This document shows positions 9,701-14,592 of a DNA stretch of 27,669 nucleotides, piece by piece. This stretch comes from a virus: positions 1 to 27,669 of the IMG/VR virus record IMGVR_UViG_3300034418_001298; one strand, given 5' to 3'. Position 1 is the first letter of the stretch. Each line of letters starts with the position of its first letter. The notes under the pieces were generated by a model. That model saw only the letters and a program-made list of their open reading frames with translations, searched no databases and was not told the origin of the DNA. A program made the translations under genes and the position numbers.

Positions 9701-11065
9701 CTGCGCACCAATCGCAGCACCAGCAAAGGCACCTGGGACGCCGCCAACTACGGCACCAATACCACCGCCAATGGCGCCTTCAGGCCCACCAAAGATGCCG
9801 CCACTGATGACAGCGCCAGCAGCCTGTGTCGCCTCCATGGCGCTCATGCGACGGCGGCGTTGCTGCACGCGATCAAGTTGGCGATCGACGCGCTCCAGCT
9901 CTTTACTAATCTCGCGGTATGCCTTGCTTGATGGATTCAACTGCGCAAGCAAGCCTTGCCACGCACCGCGTTGTGCCTGCAGGCTCTGCACACTGCCATT
10001 TGATGCAGCAGTTGCATTACGAATATCTTGGGCCACGTCTTGATAGCTCTTGCCCATCAGCTCGATCTGGCTGATGACAGGCTGTAAGCCGATCTGCCCA
10101 ATCTGTTGAAACAGCCCGCTGATCTCCAGCATTGGCTGCTGGATTGGCACTGGCTGCCTTCCAGCAACAGTGCCGCGAGCAATCATCGCCCCTGTCGCAG
10201 GATCTCTAAATCCACCTACGCCAGGGGCAGTTGGTCCCTGCGTGCGGTAATACTCTTGAATTTTTTTGATCTTCTCAGCCCGTCGAATCGCTGCATTTTC
10301 TGCGGCGGCCAGCCGGTCATAGCTGGTCGCAGTGCCAATAATGTTGCGGGATAATTCTTCTTGAAGATTGCTAATCTGACGCGCAGTGCTTACATAGTCT
10401 TCACTTGCTCGATCAAGATTTTCAAGGTTATTCTGCAGTTCAGTAATTTGCAATCGTAATGCTGCCGTCGTATTTGGCAATTCCTGCTCTGGCATCATCG
10501 CACCAATCAATGGTGCGCCAACTGCCTGTGCGCCAGCAATTACACCTTGACGTGCGCGAGCACGCCCAAATGCTGCTTCCCTGATTGTGATCTCAGTTAG
10601 CTTGTCACCATATGCGGTGGAGCTAACACTTAAACCATCAAGTTCACGTCGCAGCGCGGCAATTTGTACGCGAAATGCTTCGGCACGACGGGCAGGAAAT
10701 TGATTGGCGATCTGCCTATCGGTTTGTTCAGCAGCACGCCCAACTGCCTTGTAATCCTCCTCCAACCCCTTCAGCGTCTTGCTGAGCCGGGTTACATCAT
10801 TAGCAAGCTGTGCATAAACATTGCCTCCAACAGTTGCCTGAGTCCGAAGATTTTGAAGAGCCTGAATTTGACCCTTTAATGCTTGCTCACTATTGCCAAG
10901 GCTTTTAGCATAGTCATTGATCTTTCTGCGGGCACTCTCAATCTGGGGATCGGTAAGTGCAGTCGCTCTTGCCAGCTCCCGAAACCCACTAGAAATCTTC
11001 TTAAGCTCTTCCCCGCCCTGGAACTTCAGCTCAACCAGCAGCTCTTCAATCCGGTTCCTAGCCAT
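6791..11065 (-). CDS. Tail tape measure protein (lambda gpH type)
   Basis: At 1424 residues this is the longest gene. It spans the tail tube during assembly and sets tail length. The N-terminal third is helical and charged. A Gly/Ala-rich hydrophobic stretch lies at about residues 415-460 (GGIFGGPEGAIGGGIGAVVGG). The conserved tape-measure domain follows at about 470-690, with GSYAEMSAEINRLRQGLA, LLIPLADSYRIMAQL and RSQLGERLPGAIIKFAQETG. Residues 705-940 are strongly coiled-coil (Glu/Gln/Arg/Ala-rich). The C-terminus has the usual ending, with YAKGGIVNRPTMFKFARGG and GLMGEAGPEAIMPLKRG. At roughly 0.15 nm per residue, a rule of thumb, the tail would be around 200 nm. The start overlaps the T frame by eight bases (ATGGCTAG). 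Confidence 0.95.
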   Translation of the reverse strand: MARNRIEELLVELKFQGGEELKKISSGFRELARATALTDPQIESARRKINDYAKSLGNSEQALKGQIQALQNLRTQATVGGNVYAQLANDVTRLSKTLKGLEEDYKAVGRAAEQTDRQIANQFPARRAEAFRVQIAALRRELDGLSVSSTAYGDKLTEITIREAAFGRARARQGVIAGAQAVGAPLIGAMMPEQELPNTTAALRLQITELQNNLENLDRASEDYVSTARQISNLQEELSRNIIGTATSYDRLAAAENAAIRRAEKIKKIQEYYRTQGPTAPGVGGFRDPATGAMIARGTVAGRQPVPIQQPMLEISGLFQQIGQIGLQPVISQIELMGKSYQDVAQDIRNATAASNGSVQSLQAQRGAWQGLLAQLNPSSKAYREISKELERVDRQLDRVQQRRRRMSAMEATQAAGAVISGGIFGGPEGAIGGGIGAVVGGVPGAFAGAAIGAQVGMIRQAIGSYAEMSAEINRLRQGLAASSNNFTEFTQLVRITEESSKRLLIPLADSYRIMAQLRANTVELGYSLEDTKMLFEGTATAVFQTGGNLNDVQGAMRAIVQVLSKGRPQAEEIRSQLGERLPGAIIKFAQETGRSTEELEQAFKDSEVTVDEFFKFAKRNFKDGEKYYDSLATSAEFAGRRYEKALEIVQVNIGRTFESTGAIVQDTTAAILEDINSLGSAMMDLGLIQSPSYYFEQLLTGALKVEEAEKRVARLRAATKEFDFSFGLRTLLGTDPGPELKALEDALKRLRKFQQGVKERDPAIEKEKEDRAKEQRAQSFLQAIEQRENAIAQARIQLEEQAQEIRKQAVEQTKQLEERFAQQRLSKEREIAQARRELAGVQQDIGFELSAVRAAATGGDPEIVRIQQRITEAARQRNEERIQLEQTLLDEQTERTKAIEELKINTSTAINEANLRYAKTIGDAQREYARAVAKIIEEGTGRAGKRLEAAGRLASAYIDRATAKQAFTAATGASIIASGKGYQVAEDVFSAADLLEAAKRVSPAALTAARDFIKATEAIQNADKALASLPTATGIAGPAISSINVNIDDLIQTVSRANKALGSLSDKSKAVFEKLGQAKFAQQFVNESAQAMQGILGLRESLQSEYDKIIGVFSLRREGKRGDFAERFYEIQQSFESALAGLDAAYEKAAALVDPKDLAGLEEFYKNLKDSLFSAQAAAIGFAEALTNIPANIQIGIAIENIKDQLAELSDPAKQIINAATAIGDAFSNSFKGLITGATSAREALAGFFSSVADYFADMAARMIAEWIKLAILNTIFRIFNPTAGAGLSDLSAPATINNPLGVLNANGNAFAQNGIVPYAKGGIVNRPTMFKFARGGTMQTGLMGEAGPEAIMPLKRGADGKLGVAATGGGSGVTVNVSVDAKGTQVQGDPGQGAALGRVIAGAVQAELIKQQRPGGLLANTR

Positions 11066-11369
11066 TGGCCTTCTCCTTGTGCAGCTCAGCTAGGGCGGCG
11101 GTCTCCATGATCTGCAGGTCTTCCAACATGCCGCGCCGGTCCTTGACATCATAAAGCTCAAACATCCCTCCGGCACCTAGCAACACCTCATACTTCATAC
11201 CCGTATAACCAGCCATGCTCACCTGCCACTGCGTACCCATACGTAGGAACATCATCACCGCTTCCCAGTTTTCGTCCCATACCACGAAGCCCTCAGGCTC
11301 AGAGGGCTTCTTCTCCTTGGGCAGGATCAAACCAAATGCTTTGGCGTCGTCATCTGTCTTGTCTTCCAC
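11058..11369 (-). CDS. Tail assembly chaperone T domain (DUF1799-like), probably made as a frameshifted GT fusion
   Basis: The ORF from a GTG at 11369 gives 103 residues with the DUF1799 pattern: GFVVWDENWEAVMMFLRMGTQW, then GYTGMKYEVLL and DRRGMLEDLQIMETAAL. In lambda-like phages the T domain is expressed only as a C-terminal extension of G through -1 frameshifting. Here this reading frame is open upstream of the GTG, back to the slippery site, and encodes LKDAAIYWAGGAQQ, which looks like normal family sequence. The true product is therefore probably the 225-residue GT fusion (11734 to 11411, then 11411 to 11058), and the GTG may not be used. GT helps recruit tail tube subunits to the tape measure. 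It overlaps the tape measure start by eight bases. Confidence 0.88.
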   Translation of the reverse strand: MEDKTDDDAKAFGLILPKEKKPSEPEGFVVWDENWEAVMMFLRMGTQWQVSMAGYTGMKYEVLLGAGGMFELYDVKDRRGMLEDLQIMETAALAELHKEKANG

Positions 11370-11407
11370 CTGCTGCGCTCCACCTGCCCAGTAGATCGCA
11401 GCATCCT

Positions 11408-11417
11408 TTAGTTTCCC
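11408..11417 (-). promoter_or_regulatory. -1 programmed ribosomal frameshift site (GGGAAAC) followed by stop
   Basis: On the minus strand the end of gpG reads GAG GGA AAC TAA. This contains the heptamer G GGA AAC (11417-11411) in the phase required for X-XXY-YYZ slippage, directly followed by the zero-frame stop. Slipping back one base gives CTA AAG GAT GCT, which continues without a stop through the DUF1799-like T frame to 11058. Lambda uses the closely similar GGGAAAG at the same gene junction. Heptamer, phase, stop and downstream open frame are visible directly; function is inferred from the lambda precedent. Confidence 0.88.
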
Positions 11418-11734
11418 TCGCGTGCCGCGTTAAAGGTCTCGGTGTAAGCCTTCAGGACGCCACGGATCCAGTACGGATCATCAGCAAACTCCTTAAGCGT
11501 TGCTTGGGAGAACGGAATGGGCTTGCCATCCTCATCATCAATGCCATCCCAGCCGACAAGTACCGCCTGCAGCATCTGCAGATCGCCCTTCTCGCTCAGC
11601 TTGGCAAACTCACTGCGCCCCAAGCGCTTGAACGTAGCGTCAAAAGTGCTGGAATCAAAAGTCCCGCCATCAGTGGGTTCTTCCACCGTGACGGGCCACT
11701 TGAAGGTCTTCACCTTCTTTCGGATAAAAGCCAT
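11408..11734 (-). CDS. Tail assembly chaperone, gpG-like
   Basis: A 108-residue protein beginning MAFIRKKVKTFKWPVTVEEP with a central FKRLGRSEFAKL and VLVGWDGIDDEDGKPIPFS, a pattern typical of phage tail assembly chaperones (G) that sit between the major tail protein and the tape measure. It coats the tape measure during tail assembly and is absent from the finished tail. The stop codon TAA immediately follows the heptamer GGGAAAC, so a fraction of ribosomes is expected to continue in the -1 frame into T. It is the first gene after a strong terminator. Its Shine-Dalgarno region is poor (TAACTCTC before ATG). Confidence 0.9.
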   Translation of the reverse strand: MAFIRKKVKTFKWPVTVEEPTDGGTFDSSTFDATFKRLGRSEFAKLSEKGDLQMLQAVLVGWDGIDDEDGKPIPFSQATLKEFADDPYWIRGVLKAYTETFNAAREGN

Positions 11735-11770
11735 GAGAGTTAATGGACTGCAAATAGCATACCGCCAAAT

Positions 11771-11796
11771 AAAAAAGCCGCCCCCAGGAGGGCGGC
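11771..11796 (-). terminator. Intrinsic terminator after the major tail protein gene
   Basis: Read on the minus strand, GCCGCCC, a six-base loop and GGGCGGC are followed immediately by TTTTTT and then ATTT. The hairpin (11796-11777) has a seven-base G/C-only stem and an uninterrupted run of six T residues. It lies 23 bases after the stop of the major tail protein (11819) and about 37 bases before the G start (11734). It probably reduces readthrough, so that the major tail protein is made in excess over the chaperones and tip proteins. Confidence 0.9.
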
Positions 11797-11818
11797 CAAG
11801 GCAGGGGACGGGTTGAGC

Positions 11819-12982
11819 TTAGGCGAAGACCAAGCGGAACTCGTCGTTGCCGCTGGTGCTCGGAATCGCCGTGTACGGCAGCGACAGCATGTGGATGCCA
11901 TCTTGGTCTTGGTAGCTGGGGTCACCGATGTCCACGCGAGTGGACTGCAGCGCCACGATGTTGCCACCAGTGGTGCCATGGATGAACGACAGCTCGCCCA
12001 GGGTGCCATCAGTCAGCGCAGCAGTGAAGTAATCCTTCTCCGCAATAGTCGGCGCCTCAATCACGACCGTGCCAGTGGTGGCGCGATCAGTGATCAGCAC
12101 TTCCTTGGTGCAGCCCACCAGCTCGCGGTACACCGTGCTGTTGCCCACATCCATTGAAACGGACTGGAGACAGCCGCTGTAATTCAGCAGGGTAAACGCA
12201 CCGCTGTTGCCAGCCTTGAAGATCCGAGGCGTGGCTTGGTCGGCGTAGGTGACAGCTGGAGCAGCAGTGTCGGTCGGAGCGTTGTAAACCCCGGTCATCG
12301 TGAAGTCGATAGTCGGGATTTCGCCAACAGCAGTGTTAATCGAGAACGTTCCACGGCAACCAGTGAGCTTATGCAGCACACCGTCAATGTTGTAATGAAT
12401 CGTCACCGAGCCAAACGTGGCGCTCACCGGGGTGTAGACCACATGAGCGTCAATGCTGTAAACACTGGTGTTGTCCAGCGTCACCGCAGCACCAATGGGA
12501 CGCAGCGTGGCGACCTTCGTCGAACCGATGTAATCAGTAATCAGGAACACTGAGCCGGCGCCAAGGCCGCCAGTGATGCGAATTACTTGGCCGTTGTAGA
12601 AGTCGTTGGTGGCGCTAGCACCGGCAGCCAGTGTGATGCTGTTGGAGGCACCAGCCGCAGCAGTTCCGGTCACCGCAGGGGAGACCGTTGTCTCAGCCAA
12701 GGCACATGCCTTCAGCACCTTGCCGAAGCGCGGTGCCGTGCCAGCAGTGCCGCTGCCGGCCAGTTCCACGCTGAAGGTGCATTCAACGCGAGTGTTGGCT
12801 AGCAGCTGCTCAGATGCGCCCAAGTAAGGACGCACCAAGTCGCGGTTCACCACATCGCTCTGCTGAGGGGTGATGCTCAGATCACGCACCAGGATGGCAT
12901 CAGCGCCATCAGGGCCAGGATCAGAACCGTAGGTTCCCTCAGTCTCCGCCAGGATCAGGCGTTTGCGTGTCAGAAGTGGCAT
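11819..12982 (-). CDS. Major tail (tube) protein
   Basis: A 387-residue protein starting MPLLTRKRLILAETEGTYG, followed by a run with DAILVRDLSITPQQSDVVNRD, a recognised start pattern of phage tail tube proteins. The middle is beta-rich (VTIHYNIDGVLHKLTGCRGTF, GEIPTIDFTMTGVYNAP, VVIEAPTIAEKDYFTAAL), matching tube proteins where the sheet lines the tail lumen. Its position (after a gpU-like gene, before G/GT and the tape measure) is that of lambda gpV. It is longer than lambda gpV (246); the extra segment at about residues 100-165 is Ala/Thr/Gly-rich and may be an inserted surface domain. The start lies inside the end of the preceding gene (44-base overlap), with AGAGGT about nine bases upstream. 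An intrinsic terminator follows. Confidence 0.9.
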   Translation of the reverse strand: MPLLTRKRLILAETEGTYGSDPGPDGADAILVRDLSITPQQSDVVNRDLVRPYLGASEQLLANTRVECTFSVELAGSGTAGTAPRFGKVLKACALAETTVSPAVTGTAAAGASNSITLAAGASATNDFYNGQVIRITGGLGAGSVFLITDYIGSTKVATLRPIGAAVTLDNTSVYSIDAHVVYTPVSATFGSVTIHYNIDGVLHKLTGCRGTFSINTAVGEIPTIDFTMTGVYNAPTDTAAPAVTYADQATPRIFKAGNSGAFTLLNYSGCLQSVSMDVGNSTVYRELVGCTKEVLITDRATTGTVVIEAPTIAEKDYFTAALTDGTLGELSFIHGTTGGNIVALQSTRVDIGDPSYQDQDGIHMLSLPYTAIPSTSGNDEFRLVFA

Positions 12983-13157
12983 CGGAAATTACCTCTTGGA
13001 TTTCAGGTTCCCCCGCCATTTCCGGGGGCAAAGTGCGCTGCACCAAGGTGCGAACGCCGGTTGCGGAGTCAAGGATGTACGAGCCACCTTGCCCTTGGTA
13101 CGCATCTACAACAATAGGCTCAGGGGCTTGATACTCCTTACGCTGTCGTGATGTCAT
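12939..13157 (-). CDS. Small conserved-looking phage protein of unknown function (72 aa)
   Basis: I do not recognise this protein. It has a basic start (MTSRQRKEYQAPEP), a central VVDAYQGQGGSYILDSATG and an acidic, proline-containing C-terminus (EPEIQEVISDATSDTQTP). It overlaps the upstream gpU-like gene by four bases (ATGA) and the major tail protein by 44 bases, so it is locked into the tail operon by coupling. The acidic end falls largely in the region overlapping the major tail protein reading frame. It might be a tail-assembly accessory protein, but nothing in the sequence shows this directly. Confidence 0.8.
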   Translation of the reverse strand: MTSRQRKEYQAPEPIVVDAYQGQGGSYILDSATGVRTLVQRTLPPEMAGEPEIQEVISDATSDTQTPDPGGD

Positions 13158-13579
13158 GCGGTCAAGTCTCCAACTTGCGTGCGATAAAGCACGTCGTACT
13201 CACAAGAGATTACTCCAGCTGGCTGGTCAGCCTCGACCATGTTGAAAGTCGTCAGCGCTGGTTGGATGTCAATTGCCAAACCACCCAACGTCAGATCTGC
13301 CATCAGCTTGCTGTGCATATTGACAATTGTTGGGTCTGCAAGCTGATCAGGCACTGCGCCACGCACAATCACAACCACTCGCACCCTGAGTGTGGCATCC
13401 AGCTTTGGCAGACTGGTGTTTTGCTCATACGTGATCGTTGCAGGTTCGATCACGATCGCAGGCGTCTCTCCACGCGCCATTGGCTCGACGCGACTGCGGT
13501 AAATCCTGGTACTAACGCCAGTGGTGCCCACAAGCGCAGTCGCTATTGCGCTCATGATCTGTTCGCGTTTACTTGTCAT
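13154..13579 (-). CDS. Tail terminator / minor tail protein, gpU-like
   Basis: A 141-residue protein with an N-terminal helix (KREQIMSAIATALVG), a PAIVIEPATITYEQ strand, a beta segment LDATLRVRVVVIVRG, then a helix with NMHSKLMADLTLGGLAID and a C-terminal strand ISCEYDVLYRTQ. This order (helix, PAV strand, long strands, helix, terminal Y.V.Y strand) matches phage tail terminator proteins such as lambda gpU, which caps the tail tube and joins it to the head. Position two genes before the major tail protein agrees. Sequence identity to gpU looks low, so the assignment rests on pattern and order. The start lies within the previous 49-aa gene (11-base overlap), and the end overlaps the 72-aa gene by ATGA. 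Confidence 0.75.
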   Translation of the reverse strand: MTSKREQIMSAIATALVGTTGVSTRIYRSRVEPMARGETPAIVIEPATITYEQNTSLPKLDATLRVRVVVIVRGAVPDQLADPTIVNMHSKLMADLTLGGLAIDIQPALTTFNMVEADQPAGVISCEYDVLYRTQVGDLTA

Positions 13580-13718
13580 TGATGAATCCCGGCGGTCCTG
13601 GGTCGTAGCCCCTTGTCAGTATCGCAACAGCACGCTTGTAGTAATAGCAGTCGGTCTTGCCGGCACGCTCCAAGGCCTCCTTGACCTTGAGCCAGTTTTC
13701 GCGGGTATATGGATCCAT
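13569..13718 (-). CDS. Short conserved-looking phage protein (49 aa)
   Basis: An ATG at 13718 opens a 49-residue frame beginning MDPYTRENWLKVKEALERAG, with KTDCYYYKRAVAILTRG in the middle and ending PGPPGFINDK, stop TAA at 13571-13569. Upstream AAGGTG lies five bases from the ATG, a good ribosome binding site. The stop overlaps the next gene's start by 11 bases, as for the other tail genes. It looks like a compact helical protein with aromatic and charged residues and is not low-complexity. From memory, similar MDPYTRENW-type small proteins occur in cyanophage-like genomes. Function is unknown. It is short enough to be missed by a length cutoff. Confidence 0.75.
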   Translation of the reverse strand: MDPYTRENWLKVKEALERAGKTDCYYYKRAVAILTRGYDPGPPGFINDK

Positions 13719-13767
13719 GGTTACACCTTAGCGATCTGGTTATCGTTGAACCATCTGTGGTGTGGCG

Positions 13768-14088
13768 ATGCTGTCAACTAAGTACCGCCTGCGGCTGGAA
13801 TTCATCTGCGCACGCATCGCAACAGGCCAGTCGGTTGAATTAGCTGACCGCATCTGGGCGAACAAACTTGGTGAAGTCAATCGCACTGCAGCGACGATGC
13901 TGCGCCAAGCGCAACGGCGAGCGCAAAATCCTGACATGCAGGATGGTGATGTTGATGACTTTTTGAATCGACTTGACTTGGGTGGCGTAGGCGATGAAGC
14001 CAAAGGCGTCAGGCGCTTTGAGTCACCCGATCAAATTGCAGACTTTTTTCGACGTGATACGCCCGATGACTGGCGGCAGCGAGATTGA
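13768..14088 (+). CDS. Conserved-looking hypothetical protein on the opposite strand (106 aa)
   Basis: This is the only convincing plus-strand gene. The frame begins MLSTKYRLRLEFICARIATG and contains ELADRIWANKLGEV, MLRQAQRRAQNP and the ending FRRDTPDDWRQRD. Composition is balanced (charged helices, few low-complexity runs), unlike the antisense frame. I chose ATG at 13768; a GTG at 13762 would add two residues (MA). The upstream GGTGTGG is a weak ribosome binding site. As I recall, cyanophages carry small proteins starting MLSTKYRLRLE and ending DDWRQRD, usually near structural genes. Function is unknown. It diverges from the tail gene at 13718 (49-base spacer) and converges on the gene ending at 14195, so it must have its own transcript. 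Confidence 0.75.
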   Translation: MLSTKYRLRLEFICARIATGQSVELADRIWANKLGEVNRTAATMLRQAQRRAQNPDMQDGDVDDFLNRLDLGGVGDEAKGVRRFESPDQIADFFRRDTPDDWRQRD

Positions 14089-14194
14089 TGAGTGCATCTA
14101 AAAACCCCAGCCTTTAACAAGCCGCCGCTGCCGGGCCATGGGCAACGGTGCCTTTAGTAAGCGCGGCGCGTAGGCACTGCAACTACTGAGCAAC
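14089..14194. other. Convergent intergenic region without a supported gene
   Basis: This 106-base stretch separates the plus-strand gene from the minus-strand gene ending at 14195. Only tiny open frames of 9-13 codons are present, none with a clear ribosome binding site. It is G+C-rich in the middle (gccgccgctgccgggcc, 14121-14137). I see no clean bidirectional terminator, although AAAAACCCCAGCC (14100-14112) would give a short T run on the minus strand. Confidence 0.5.
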
Positions 14195-14587
14195 TCACGC
14201 TTCGTTCACGTCAGGCGTGGCGGGATCGTCGGCTATGAAGGTGCCGCCTTGGCTAGGGGCTTGAACTTGCTCATTTCCCCACGGCAAACCTTGGGCTTTG
14301 GATGGGGCACGCTGCTCATCAAGTTGAGCCTGCAAGGCTGCATGGATTTCGGTGACTTTTTCTTCGCCTCCGAGTTTGGCTTGCACCCAGCCGATCACGA
14401 GCTCCTCGGTCAAGTCAGCGAAGGGAATCAGTTCCCCTTCCGGGCGCTCCAAGCCAATAGAGCCATAGGCGCCCGCACGATAGGTGTCATCAGTGGCATC
14501 AACGGTGTAGTGAGCCGTGTAAACGTAGCCATCGGCGGTTTCGCGCTCTAGTTGCGCTATGCGCCAGGTGTAAGTAGTGGTGGTCAT
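14195..14587 (-). CDS. Conserved phage protein, DUF7936-like (130 aa)
   Basis: A 130-residue protein starting MTTTTYTWRIAQLERETADG, with VYTAHYTVDATDDTY, GAYGSIGLERPEG, and LTEELVIGWVQAKLGGEEKV, then a Gln/Glu-rich helix and a Pro/Gly-containing acidic tail (PWGNEQVQAPSQGG). I remember this pattern (TYTW.I..LER...DG.V..AHYTV, LI.WV..KLG) from many cyanophage genomes, where it lies beside fibre or structural genes and has no assigned function; DUF7936 is my best guess at the family name. It follows the glycine-rich fibre gene by 5 bases in the same direction. A role in fibre assembly is possible by position only. Confidence 0.8.
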   Translation of the reverse strand: MTTTTYTWRIAQLERETADGYVYTAHYTVDATDDTYRAGAYGSIGLERPEGELIPFADLTEELVIGWVQAKLGGEEKVTEIHAALQAQLDEQRAPSKAQGLPWGNEQVQAPSQGGTFIADDPATPDVNEA

Positions 14588-14592
14588 GGTGA

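Noticed and set aside
13740-14003. 87-codon minus-strand frame opposite the 106-aa plus-strand gene
   Set aside because: Its translation is Ser/Arg-rich and disordered, whereas the plus-strand frame has balanced helical composition and familiar end motifs.
14088-14180. Micro-ORFs such as MGNGAFSKRGA (plus) and MARQRRLVKGWGF (minus)
   Set aside because: They have 11 and 13 codons with no clear ribosome binding site, and such frames are expected by chance.
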